A stretch of 64,000 nt of DNA from Jiangella mangrovi (GTDB lineage: Bacteria; Actinomycetota; Actinomycetes; Jiangellales; Jiangellaceae). The DNA is taken from positions 5,580,037 to 5,644,036 of the forward strand of contig NZ_JACHMM010000001.1 of the NCBI RefSeq assembly GCF_014204975.1. Direction: 5' to 3'. Position numbers and translations under genes: made by a program. The notes below the pieces were generated by a model. It was not told where the DNA came from, ran no database searches, and was given only the letters and a program-made list of their open reading frames with translations. This document shows positions 50,661 through 58,553 of the stretch, piece by piece (position 1 is the stretch's first letter; the number at the start of each line of letters is the position of its first letter).

Positions 50661-51388
50661 TCATCGACGCCCACGTGCGCCTCGGGCCCGGCCGGTCGGC
50701 CGAGCTCGCTGTGGCCGAACTGGCCGAGACCATGGACCGGCTCGGCATCGACCGGGCGATGATCGCGGCGGGCGAGTACGCGACGGCCTGGGACAACCGC
50801 GGCGGCAACGATGAGGTGACGGCGGCAGCTGCGGCCTCCGACGGCCGGCTGGTGGCCTACGCCGTCGCCAACCCGTGGGCCCGAGCGGACGCCGTCGCCG
50901 AGCTGGCGCGGGCCCGCGACCTCGGCGCCCGAGCTCTCGCCGTCGACCCCGCCCTGCAGGGCTTCGACCTGCTCGACGGGCTGGTCGATCCGCTGCTGGC
51001 GTTCGCGCAGGAGTCCGGCTGGCTGGTCTACGTGCGGACCGGGACGCCGCCGCACGCAGTCCCGCTGCCGCTGGCCTCACTGGCGAGGCGCTGGCCGGCG
51101 CTGACGTTCGTGATGGGCCGCAGCGGCGCGACCGACTTCTGGATCGACGCCGCGCCGGCGCTGCGGCACGCGCCGAACCTCTACGCCGACACCAGCTACG
51201 CGCCGTGGGACACCGTGCTCTCGGAGTTCGCCCGCGACCCCGAGATCGGTGCCGGCCGCTTGGTGTTCTCGACCGACGCGCCCTACACCGTGCCGTCGGC
51301 CGAGCTGGCCCGGATCACCGACTGGCCGATCCCCGACGGCGACCGCGCCGCCGTGCTCGGCGGCACCCTGGCCCGCCTCCTCGGCTGA
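50657..51388 (+). CDS. Amidohydrolase-like protein lacking most metal ligands, copy 3
   Basis: A 243-residue protein of the same fold as its two neighbours (IIDAHVRLGPG, LGARALAVDPALQGFDLLDG, PNLYADTSYAPWDT). The metal site is largely gone: the first motif is AHVR instead of HxH, the second position reads YVRTGTPP, the third VMGRSGATDFW, while the final Asp remains (FSTDAPY). It may be a non-catalytic partner, bind no metal, or use another mechanism. GTG start in the upstream stop (GTGA). It is the last gene before a hairpin. Confidence 0.75.
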   Translation: MIIDAHVRLGPGRSAELAVAELAETMDRLGIDRAMIAAGEYATAWDNRGGNDEVTAAAAASDGRLVAYAVANPWARADAVAELARARDLGARALAVDPALQGFDLLDGLVDPLLAFAQESGWLVYVRTGTPPHAVPLPLASLARRWPALTFVMGRSGATDFWIDAAPALRHAPNLYADTSYAPWDTVLSEFARDPEIGAGRLVFSTDAPYTVPSAELARITDWPIPDGDRAAVLGGTLARLLG

Positions 51389-51408
51389 GGTGCGGCACCA
51401 GGCCCGCG

Positions 51409-51454
51409 ATCATCAACCTTTTGCGTCGATATAGCGACCCAAAACGTTGATGAT
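51409..51454. terminator. Hairpin after the amidohydrolase genes
   Basis: ATCATCAACCTTTTG (51409-51423) pairs with CAAAACGTTGATGAT (51440-51454), 14 of 15, with a 16-base loop. It lies 21 bases after the stop and directly next to the palindrome at 51452-51506. Likely end or attenuation point of the first plus-strand transcript. Confidence 0.75.
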
Positions 51455-51506
51455 CATGGAGAAGGTCGGCTCCAAAGCGATCTGGAAGCCACTCTTCTCC
51501 ATGATC
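51452..51506. repeat. Palindromic repeat, GATCATGGAGAAG family
   Basis: 51452-51471, starting GATCATGGAGAAGGTCGGC after one leading base, pairs with 51487-51506 in about 17 of 20 positions. It shares TGATCATGGAGAAGGTCGG with the repeat at 17117-17175. No gene lies in 51389-51650 apart from this, the hairpin and operator site 4. Confidence 0.8.
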
Positions 51507-51601
51507 GACAGTGGGCGGCCGACGGAAGTGGACCACAGCGAGCCCGATCGGGTCGCCGCCGGCCTCGACAGCCGGACCGCACGTCCATTAGTCTCTATAT
51601 T

Positions 51602-51630
51602 CAGAAGATAATTTCGAAATGTCGAAGTTA
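51602..51630. promoter_or_regulatory. Candidate IclR operator, site 4
   Basis: CAGAAGATA (51602-51610) followed by TTTCGAAATGTCGAAGTTA (51612-51630), with exact half-sites TTCGA and TCGAA. Located 20 bases upstream of the DapA-type gene. Confidence 0.75.
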
Positions 51631-51650
51631 GAACAGATCCGGAGGGCGGC

Positions 51651-52622
51651 ATGGCAGCACTGGACACTCGGCCGACACCGGAGGGCGGCCCCGTGGCCGG
51701 CGACGCGGCGCAGTTGGTGCGTGGCGTCTCGCCGGTGCTCGAGGTGCCGTTCCACGCCGACGGCGCGGTCGACGTCGAGGGCTTCGGCCGGGTCGTCGAC
51801 TACGTGCTCGGCACCGGCGTCAGCAGCGTGATGTTCCCCGGGTTCGCCTCGGAGTACCACAAGCTCTCCGAGGCCGAGCGGGCCGAGTTGACCGAGGTCC
51901 TGCTGTCGCGCACCCGTGACCGCGCCGACGTCGCGGCCATCGTCGCCGTCCAGGACCACGCCACCCGGCTGGCGGCGCACCGGGCCCGGGCCGTCGTCGA
52001 CGCGGGCGCCGACCTCATCAACCTGCTGCCGCCGCACTACCTGTCGCCGTCGCGGCGGGCGATCCAGGAGCACGTCGGCGCCGTCCTGGCCGCCGTCGCC
52101 CCGACCGCGGTGGTGCTGCAGTACGCGCCGTCGGAGACCGGCACCAGCCTCGACGCGGCGACCCTGCGCGAGCTGGCCGCCGAGCACCCCAACCTGCGCC
52201 TGGTGAAGGCGGAGTCGAGCCCGCCCGGGCGGCTCATCGCCGAGCTGGCCTCCGGGCAGCCCGCGCTGCCGGCGGTCGAGGGCTACGCCGGCGTGCAGTT
52301 GCCCGACGCGATCCGCCGCGGCGCCGTCGGCACCCAGCCGGGCTGCTCGTTCACCGAGATCTACGTCGAGATTTGGCGCCGGTTCGCGTCCGGCGACCAC
52401 GCCGGCGGTGACGAGCTGCACCGCCGCCTGCTCCCCTACATCTCCTACTGGATGCTCGACACCGAGCTGATCATCGCGGCCGAGAAGCTGATCTCGGTGC
52501 GCCGCGGGTTGTTCGCCGACCCCTACTGCCGCGAGCCCGGCCACCGTCTCGACGCGGAGGAGATCCGCATGGTCGACCGGTTCCTCGCCGAGTTCGACGG
52601 CATGCTTCCCCACCTCGGCTGA
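51651..52622 (+). CDS. Dihydrodipicolinate synthase (DapA) family aldolase/dehydratase
   Basis: Class I aldolase-type TIM barrel of 323 residues. The Schiff-base Lys is K186 in LRLVKAESSP, and the catalytic Tyr is Y158 in LQYAPSE. The usual GTTGE loop is replaced by FPGFASEYH, so it is not a lysine-pathway enzyme. Relatives cleave or dehydrate 2-keto-3-deoxy sugar acids or N-acetylneuraminate. In this set, the likely substrate is the product of the enolase-type dehydratase, giving pyruvate and an aldehyde, or a keto acid semialdehyde. GGAGGG precedes the ATG; site 4 and the hairpins separate it from the previous genes. Confidence 0.88.
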   Translation: MAALDTRPTPEGGPVAGDAAQLVRGVSPVLEVPFHADGAVDVEGFGRVVDYVLGTGVSSVMFPGFASEYHKLSEAERAELTEVLLSRTRDRADVAAIVAVQDHATRLAAHRARAVVDAGADLINLLPPHYLSPSRRAIQEHVGAVLAAVAPTAVVLQYAPSETGTSLDAATLRELAAEHPNLRLVKAESSPPGRLIAELASGQPALPAVEGYAGVQLPDAIRRGAVGTQPGCSFTEIYVEIWRRFASGDHAGGDELHRRLLPYISYWMLDTELIIAAEKLISVRRGLFADPYCREPGHRLDAEEIRMVDRFLAEFDGMLPHLG

Positions 52623-52651
52623 CCGGAGTATATTCTCCGGATTGGCGTAAC

Positions 52652-52673
52652 TATCTTCGAAATATTGAAGTTA
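52652..52673. promoter_or_regulatory. Candidate IclR operator, site 5
   Basis: TATCTTCGA (52652-52660) overlaps CTTCGAAATATTGAAGTTA (52655-52673), 18 bases before the binding-protein ATG. Confidence 0.72.
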
Positions 52674-52691
52674 CCCACGGAAGGCAGGCAC

Positions 52692-54035
52692 ATGAAGACG
52701 ATGCGATTCGTCGTCCCGCTCGCCGCCGGGTGCCTCGCGCTCGCCGCGTGCAGCGGCGGCGACGACGGCGACACCACGGACGCCGGACCCGACGCGGCGA
52801 GCTGGCACGAACAGATCGAGGGTTCCCCGCTGGAGGTCGGCGTCCTGTCGGCCGAAGGCACGCCGGGCCTCGCGGTCCTGCAGGAACTGGCCGACGGCCT
52901 CGAGGCCGACTACGACGGCACCGACGTCACGCTGACGTTCGCCAACACCGACGCGCGTCCCGGCATCGAGCAGCGCTGGCGCTCCGGCGACCCGCTCGAC
53001 GTCGACTACGGCATGTTCGACGGCACCAACCCGGCGTTGACGGTGTGGGCCGACGACGGCGCCCTTCTCGACCTGCGGCCGTACCTCGAGGCGAACGACC
53101 CCGAGACCGGCACGCCGTGGCTGGACCGCTTCAGCCCGCAGGTCCTGGAGTTCATGGAGAACCCGTCCGACGGCGGCATCTACGGCGTGCCGTCCGAGCT
53201 CTCGCTGCACGTGCTGTTCTACAACGCCGGGCTCTTCACCGAGCTGGGCATCGAGCCGCCGCGTACCTGGGACGACCTGCTGGCCGCGAACACCGCGCTG
53301 AAGGCCGCCGGGGTCGACCCGATCGCCGTCACCGGCCTGTTCGAGCCGTACATGGGCATGTGGAGCGACCACCTGTGGCTGCGCACCGTCGGCTACGACG
53401 CCGCGCGGGCCGTGCTCACCGGCGGCGAGGGCCACATCACCGACGACCCCGGCTTCCTCGAGGGTCTCGAGATGCTGCAGCAGCTGCGCGACGACGGCGC
53501 CTTCCTCACCGGCTTCGAGGGCACCGACTTCACCGCAGCCCAGGCCCAGTTCTTCCAGGGCGACGCCGGCATGATCCTCATGGGCAGCTGGCTGGTCAGC
53601 GAGATGTCCGACGTCATCCCCGCGGACTTCCAGCTCGGCGTCGTCCCGTTCCCGACGGTCGAGGGCGGCGCCGGCGACCAGGGCGCGGTCATGGCGGCGC
53701 TGCAGGAGATCTCCGTCGCCGCCGAGAGCGAGAACATCCCGCTGGCGCTCGAGTGGGCCCGCCGGCTCACCAGCGTCGAGACGCAGACGCAGCGCGCCGA
53801 GGAGATCGGTGAGGTGTCCGCCGTCGTCGACGTGCCCAGCCCGCCCGGCATCCCCGGCATCGACCAGGTCGTCGCCGACGCCGAGTCGCTGGAGCCGCGC
53901 GACTACGGCATCGTCCAGAGCCCGGCCAACGAGGTGATCTACCCCGAGATCGCGCGGCTGCTCTTCGGCGAGCAGGATGCCCAGCAGACGCTCGAGCGCC
54001 TCGACGAGGGGCTGCGCCGGGTTCACGGCAACTAG
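52692..54035 (+). CDS. Sugar ABC transporter substrate-binding lipoprotein
   Basis: CUT1-type solute-binding protein of 447 residues with lipobox LALAAC (Cys20) and an acidic linker. Family features: DVTLTFANTDARPGIEQRWR, YGVPSELSLHVLFYNAGLF and GDAGMILMGSWLVSEM. The start ATG 52692 has GGAAGG upstream. It is followed closely by two permeases and preceded by site 5. It probably captures the oligosaccharide released by the secreted enzymes at 37.8-44.6 kb. No ATPase gene is present, so a shared one is expected. Confidence 0.92.
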   Translation: MKTMRFVVPLAAGCLALAACSGGDDGDTTDAGPDAASWHEQIEGSPLEVGVLSAEGTPGLAVLQELADGLEADYDGTDVTLTFANTDARPGIEQRWRSGDPLDVDYGMFDGTNPALTVWADDGALLDLRPYLEANDPETGTPWLDRFSPQVLEFMENPSDGGIYGVPSELSLHVLFYNAGLFTELGIEPPRTWDDLLAANTALKAAGVDPIAVTGLFEPYMGMWSDHLWLRTVGYDAARAVLTGGEGHITDDPGFLEGLEMLQQLRDDGAFLTGFEGTDFTAAQAQFFQGDAGMILMGSWLVSEMSDVIPADFQLGVVPFPTVEGGAGDQGAVMAALQEISVAAESENIPLALEWARRLTSVETQTQRAEEIGEVSAVVDVPSPPGIPGIDQVVADAESLEPRDYGIVQSPANEVIYPEIARLLFGEQDAQQTLERLDEGLRRVHGN

Positions 54036-54070
54036 GGTCACGCGGGCAGCAGGAATCGAGAGGAGTCACG

Positions 54071-54949
54071 ATGCACCGAGCCGCGCAACGCCGCATCATC
54101 ATCCCGTTCCTGCTGCCCGCGCTCCTGCTGCTGGGGGTGTTCTTCCTCTATCCCCTGGTGCGCACGGTCGACATCTCGTTCACCGAGTGGACCCGCACCG
54201 GCAGCTACCACTACGTCGGCGTCGAGAACTACACCAGGGTCGTCGACGACCCCGGCTACCTCAACGCCCTCAAGAACGCGTTCCTGTTCACTCTGGTCGG
54301 TGGCTGCATGCTGTTCCCGGTGGCCATCGCGATCGCGTGGGCGCTGAACCAGCGCATCCACGGCGAGCGGTTCTTCCGGTTCGTGGTGTTCGCGCCGGTG
54401 GTGCTGAGCGCCGCCGTCGTCGCACTGATGTGGAAGTTCGTCTACCACCCGACGCTCGGGCTGATCAATCCCGCGCTGGAGGGACTCGGGCTCGGGGCGC
54501 TGGCCCGCACCTGGCTCGGCGACGCGGCCACAGCGCTGCCGGCGGTCGCGTTCGTCACCGTCTGGCACGGCATCGGCATCTGGGTGGTGCTGCTGTCGGC
54601 CGGGTTCGAGCGGCTGCCACCGGACGTGCTGGAGGCCGGGCGCATCGACGGCGCCGGCGAGTGGCGGCTGTTCCGCAGCGTCATGCTGCCGATGCTGCGC
54701 GACCTGTTCCGGATCCTGGTGGTGCTCTGGATCGTGCAGAGCATGCAGGCGTTCGCGTTCGTGTTCATCATGACCGGCGGCGGGCCGTTCGGGTCGACCG
54801 ACATCGTCGGGACCCTCATGTACCGGGTGGCGTTCGAGCGCTCGGAGTTCGGCTACGCCGCGGCCATGGGCGTCGTCCTCGTCGTGATCATGCTGATCGT
54901 GGCGCAGCTGGTCAACAAGGTGATGAAGCGCGATGAGCTCCAGTACTGA
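54071..54949 (+). CDS. Sugar ABC transporter permease, MalF type
   Basis: Inner-membrane permease of 292 residues with about six segments (first IIIPFLLPALLLLGVFFLYP). The ATPase-contact loop is VLEAGRIDGAGEWRLFRSVM. GAGAGGAG precedes the ATG. Its 3' end overlaps the next permease by 17 bases. Works with the binding protein upstream. Confidence 0.92.
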   Translation: MHRAAQRRIIIPFLLPALLLLGVFFLYPLVRTVDISFTEWTRTGSYHYVGVENYTRVVDDPGYLNALKNAFLFTLVGGCMLFPVAIAIAWALNQRIHGERFFRFVVFAPVVLSAAVVALMWKFVYHPTLGLINPALEGLGLGALARTWLGDAATALPAVAFVTVWHGIGIWVVLLSAGFERLPPDVLEAGRIDGAGEWRLFRSVMLPMLRDLFRILVVLWIVQSMQAFAFVFIMTGGGPFGSTDIVGTLMYRVAFERSEFGYAAAMGVVLVVIMLIVAQLVNKVMKRDELQY

Positions 54950-55874
54950 CGTCCGCCCGGTGCCGGCCGCGGGCCGGCCCACCCCGCCTCCGTCGCGTCG
55001 CCGTCGTGGCCGGGGCGGCCGCCGTCAGGGCAGCGACCGGGCGCCGTTCCGCCGCTTCCACCTGATCATCTACCTGCTGCTCGGCGCCGTCGCGTTCTCG
55101 ACGGCGGGCGCGTTCGCCTGGGTCTTCAACGTGTCGATGAAGACCAACACCGAGTTCATCGGGACCCGCCCGTGGACCGTCGCCGAGGGCTGGCGCTGGG
55201 AGAACTACACCGACGCGTGGTCCGCGGCCAACGTCGGCTCGTTCTTCGGCAACAGCGTCATCGTGAGCATCTCGGCGACGGCGCTCGGCGTGGTGCTCGC
55301 GGCGTTCGCCGCGTACCCGCTGGCGCGCATCCCGTTCCGCGGCAGCGGCCTGGTGCTCAGCGTGTTCCTGCTCGGCCTCATGGTGCCGTGGATGGTCACG
55401 TTCATCCCGCTGTACGTCACCATGCAGGACCTCGGGCTGCTCGACAGCCGGCTCGGGCTGGCGCTGGTGTACGCGACGTACAACCTGCCGTTCAACGTGT
55501 TCGTGCTGGTCGGCTTCATGCGCACGCTGCCTGGCGAGCTCGAGGAGGCCGCGGCCGTCGACGGCGCCGGGCCGGTGCGGACGTTCCTGCGGATCATCCT
55601 GCCGCTCATGGGACCGGGGCTGGCGTCGGTGTCGATCATCAGCTTCCTGCAGAATTGGAACGAGTTCTTCTATGCGCTGGTGCTCATCCACTCGCCGGAG
55701 CGGATGACGCTGCCGCTGGGGCTGTTCCAGCTTGGCCAGGCCGCCGACTACGGCACCAACTGGGTCACACTGTTCGCAGGCATGATGATCACCGTCGTGC
55801 CGGTGCTGCTGGTGTTCGCGCTGCTGCAGAACCAGGTGACGAAGGGCCTGACGGCGGGCGCGCTCAAGGGCTGA
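54933..55874 (+). CDS. Sugar ABC transporter permease, MalG type
   Basis: Inner-membrane permease of 313 residues. An unusually long, very basic cytoplasmic N-terminus (about 45 residues, with RRRRGRGGRRQG) precedes the first segment (LIIYLLLGAVAFSTAGAFAW). The EAA loop is ELEEAAAVDGAGPVRTFLRI. It overlaps the previous permease by 17 bases, and its 3' end overlaps the convergent hydrolase gene by 11 bases, so there is no room for a separate terminator. Confidence 0.92.
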   Translation: MSSSTDVRPVPAAGRPTPPPSRRRRGRGGRRQGSDRAPFRRFHLIIYLLLGAVAFSTAGAFAWVFNVSMKTNTEFIGTRPWTVAEGWRWENYTDAWSAANVGSFFGNSVIVSISATALGVVLAAFAAYPLARIPFRGSGLVLSVFLLGLMVPWMVTFIPLYVTMQDLGLLDSRLGLALVYATYNLPFNVFVLVGFMRTLPGELEEAAAVDGAGPVRTFLRIILPLMGPGLASVSIISFLQNWNEFFYALVLIHSPERMTLPLGLFQLGQAADYGTNWVTLFAGMMITVVPVLLVFALLQNQVTKGLTAGALKG

Positions 55875-56607
55875 GCGTCGTCTCCCGCAGGATCGCGGCG
55901 ACGACGTCGGGCCGCTCCAGCGGCGACAGGTGCCCGGCCTCGTCGACGACGTGCACCGTCACCCCGCCGAGAGCCGAGGCCATGGCGGCGGCCTCGTCCG
56001 GGCCGGTCATGGTGTCCTCGGCGCCGACGACGACGGTGGCAGCTTCGAGTCCACGCGCCGCGGCGTCGTGCAGGGTGTCGAACGACGGCGGCCGCGCGGC
56101 CATGGCGCGCTGCGCCCAGGCGACGCCGTCGGGCCGGGCGGCGTCCAGCCAGGCCGTCACCTGTGTGACGAGGCCGGGCCGGTCCCGGTGCGTCGTCGCA
56201 CCGAGCAGGGTGTCGAGCATGGGCCGCAGCGCCCGGGTGCCGTGCTTCTCGACCGCGTCGGCCATGCGCAGCCGGTTGGCCCGCGCCTCGTCGGTGTCCT
56301 CGCTCGCCTTGGTGTCCATGAGGATCACCCCGGCGACGCGGTCCGGGTGCCGACGGAGCATGGCCATGGTGACGTAGCCGCCCAGCGACAGCCCGCCGAC
56401 GACCGCCCGCTCGACGCCGCGCCGGTCCAGCTCCGCCGCGACGTCGTCGGCATAGGTGTCGAGCGACGGCTCGCCGGCCGCGTCCGGCCCGCCGAACCCG
56501 CGCAGGGCCGGCGCGATGACCGTCGTGCCCGGCAGCCGTTCCGTGACGCCGTCGAACACCGCCGGCGTCAGCGGGAACGCATGGATCAGCACCACCGGCA
56601 GGCTCAT
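55864..56607 (-). CDS. Alpha/beta hydrolase
   Basis: A 247-residue alpha/beta-fold hydrolase. Ser nucleophile in VVGGLSLGGYVTMAM, likely Asp in VVVGAEDTMTGPDE, and His in VVDEAGHLSPLERP. The oxyanion segment is VVLIHAFPLTPAVF. No signal peptide. Resembles esterase or haloperoxidase-like cytoplasmic hydrolases; substrate unknown. It converges on the MalG-type permease with an 11-base overlap and lies 9 bases from the histidine kinase gene, on the same strand. Confidence 0.88.
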   Translation of the reverse strand: MSLPVVLIHAFPLTPAVFDGVTERLPGTTVIAPALRGFGGPDAAGEPSLDTYADDVAAELDRRGVERAVVGGLSLGGYVTMAMLRRHPDRVAGVILMDTKASEDTDEARANRLRMADAVEKHGTRALRPMLDTLLGATTHRDRPGLVTQVTAWLDAARPDGVAWAQRAMAARPPSFDTLHDAAARGLEAATVVVGAEDTMTGPDEAAAMASALGGVTVHVVDEAGHLSPLERPDVVAAILRETTLSP

Positions 56608-56616
56608 GCAGCGACC

Positions 56617-57777
56617 CTAGCCCCCGGCGGGGAGAGCGACGCGGACGAGGAGACCGCCGTCGTCGCGGGCGTGCGCGGTGGCGGTGCCGCCGTGGGCGTG
56701 GGCGACGGAGCGGACGATCGACAGGCCGAGCCCGACGCCGTCGCCACCGGCGGTGCGGCCGTTGCCCCGGCGGAACGGCTCGAACAGGCCGCCGACCTCG
56801 TACGGGGCGAGGACCGGGCCGGTGTTCTCGACCTGCAGTGCGACGCCGCCGCCGGCCGGGTCCGGGCCGGTCCAGACCCGGACCTCCGCGCCGTCGCCGC
56901 CGTGCACGACGGCGTTGCGGACCAGGTTGGCGACCAGCCGCTCCAGCAGGACGGCGTTCCCCGTCGTCGCCGCGGGCTCGAGCGCCGACGTCACCGTCAC
57001 CGACCGCGCCGAGGCCTCGCGGCGCTCCTGCTGCAGCACGTACGCGGCGATCTCGCGCAGGTCGACGGGCTCCGGGGCCGTGACCGCCTGCTCGGACCGG
57101 GCCAGCGTGAGCAGCCCCTCGACCAGCCGCTCGCTGCGCTCGTTGGTGGCGAGGATGGTCGGGGCCAGCCGCTTGAGGTCGTCGGAGACGGACGGGTCGC
57201 CCAGCGCCACCTCGAGCAGCGTCCGGTTGACGGCGAGCGGCGTGCGCAGCTCGTGCGACGCGTTGGCGACGAAGCGGCGCTGGGCGTCGAACGAGTGGTC
57301 CAGCCGTTCCAGCATGGCGTCGAAGGTGTCGGCGAGCTCCTTCAGCTCGTCGTCCGGGCCCTGCAGGTCGATGCGCTCGTGCAGGTTGCGGTCGGCGACC
57401 CGGCGCGCGGTCTCGGTGACCCGCTGCAGCGGCCGCAGCGCCCGGCCGGCCAGCAGCCAGCCCAGGCAGACCGCCAGTACCAGCCCCGCGGCCAGCGCGA
57501 TCAGCGACCACAGCAGCAGCCGGTCCAGGACGTCGTTGCGGTAGGCGTCGACGGCGGCGCGGATCGCGTCGATGTCCAGCGGCTGGTCCAGCCGGTCCGT
57601 CTCGCGGGTGCTGCCGCCGGGCGCGTTCGGGCGCACCAGCGACTCCGACACCAGCAGGTACGTCACGGTCACCAGGACGGCGCCGGCCAGCGCGAACGCC
57701 CCGGAGTAGAGCGCGGTGAGCCGCACCCGGACCGGCCAGCGCGCCGGGTTCAGCCCGGCGCCCCGCAGGCCGCTCAT
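56617..57777 (-). CDS. Sensor histidine kinase
   Basis: A 386-residue membrane kinase. Two membrane segments (about 20-44 and 86-110) flank a short extracellular loop of about 40 residues. HAMP follows (about 109-161), then the phosphoacceptor His175 in VANASHELRTPL. The ATPase domain has NLVRNAVVHG (N box) and GGDGVGLGLSIVRSVA (G box). The ATG overlaps the response-regulator stop (ATGA). The small sensor loop suggests sensing at the membrane, for example of envelope stress or a peptide. Partner of the regulator at 57774-58439. Confidence 0.93.
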   Translation of the reverse strand: MSGLRGAGLNPARWPVRVRLTALYSGAFALAGAVLVTVTYLLVSESLVRPNAPGGSTRETDRLDQPLDIDAIRAAVDAYRNDVLDRLLLWSLIALAAGLVLAVCLGWLLAGRALRPLQRVTETARRVADRNLHERIDLQGPDDELKELADTFDAMLERLDHSFDAQRRFVANASHELRTPLAVNRTLLEVALGDPSVSDDLKRLAPTILATNERSERLVEGLLTLARSEQAVTAPEPVDLREIAAYVLQQERREASARSVTVTSALEPAATTGNAVLLERLVANLVRNAVVHGGDGAEVRVWTGPDPAGGGVALQVENTGPVLAPYEVGGLFEPFRRGNGRTAGGDGVGLGLSIVRSVAHAHGGTATAHARDDGGLLVRVALPAGG

Positions 57778-58439
57778 GCCGCGCCGCCGAGCCGGTAGCC
57801 CGCCGACACGACGGTGTGGACGACAGGCGGGTCGCCGAGCTTGCGCCGCAGCGTCATCACCGTCACCCGCACCACGTTGGTGAACGGGTCGGTGTGCTCG
57901 TCCCACACCTTCTCGAGCAGCCGCTCGGAGCTGACGACGGCGCCGTCGGCCCGCAGCAGCTCCTCGAGCACGCCGAACTCCTTGCGGCCGAGGCGGATCG
58001 GGCGGCCGTCGCGGCTGACCTCGAGCCGGGCCGGGTCGAGCACCAGCCCGTCGCGGGCCAGCACCGGCGGCGCGGCCTCGCGGCTGCGCCGGCCCAGCGC
58101 CCGGACCCGGGCCACCAGCTCGGCGAAGGCGAACGGCTTGCCGAGATAGTCGTCGGCGCCCAGGCCGAGCCCGTCGACCCGGTCGGTGACGTCCGCCGCC
58201 GCCGTCAGCATGAGCACCCGCGTCGCCGGCCGGGCCGCGACCACCGAGCGGCATACGTCGTCGCCGTGGGTGCCGGGCAGGTCGCGATCGAGCACGACGA
58301 CGTCGTAGTCGTTCACGCCGAGGCGGTCCAGCGCGGCGTCGCCGTCGTACGCGACGTCGACGGCGATCGCCTCGCGCCGCAGCCCGGTGGCGACGGCGTC
58401 GGCCAGCAGCGTCTCGTCCTCGACCACCAGCACGCGCAC
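57774..58439 (-). CDS. OmpR-family response regulator
   Basis: A 221-residue two-domain regulator. The receiver has the acidic pair in VLVVEDETLL, the phosphorylated Asp51 in VVVLDRDLPG and Lys101 in YLGKPF. The C-terminal winged helix shows RLGRKEFGVLEELLRADGAV and NVVRVTVMTLRRKLG. The GTG start at 58439 has GGGGAGGG 7 bases upstream. It is coupled to the kinase and divergent from the exporter operon; the paired sites at 58485-58529 are its probable binding place. Confidence 0.94.
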   Translation of the reverse strand: MRVLVVEDETLLADAVATGLRREAIAVDVAYDGDAALDRLGVNDYDVVVLDRDLPGTHGDDVCRSVVAARPATRVLMLTAAADVTDRVDGLGLGADDYLGKPFAFAELVARVRALGRRSREAAPPVLARDGLVLDPARLEVSRDGRPIRLGRKEFGVLEELLRADGAVVSSERLLEKVWDEHTDPFTNVVRVTVMTLRRKLGDPPVVHTVVSAGYRLGGAA

Positions 58440-58484
58440 GTCGCGGCCCTCCCCTCGTTGTCGTCCCAGCCTGGTGGCGACGAC

Positions 58485-58529
58485 ATAAGGCCAGCGTAAG
58501 AGCGCGCCGTCGGCTCACGCCGGTCTTAT
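58485..58529. promoter_or_regulatory. Paired response-regulator sites between divergent operons
   Basis: ATAAGGCCAGCGTAAG (58485-58500) and, on the opposite strand, ATAAGACCGGCGTGAG (58529-58514) agree in 13 of 16 positions. They lie centrally between the regulator and the lipoprotein gene, as expected for autoregulation plus control of the exporter. Confidence 0.7.
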
Positions 58530-58553
58530 GCGCGGGCGCGTACTCCTGGGGCC

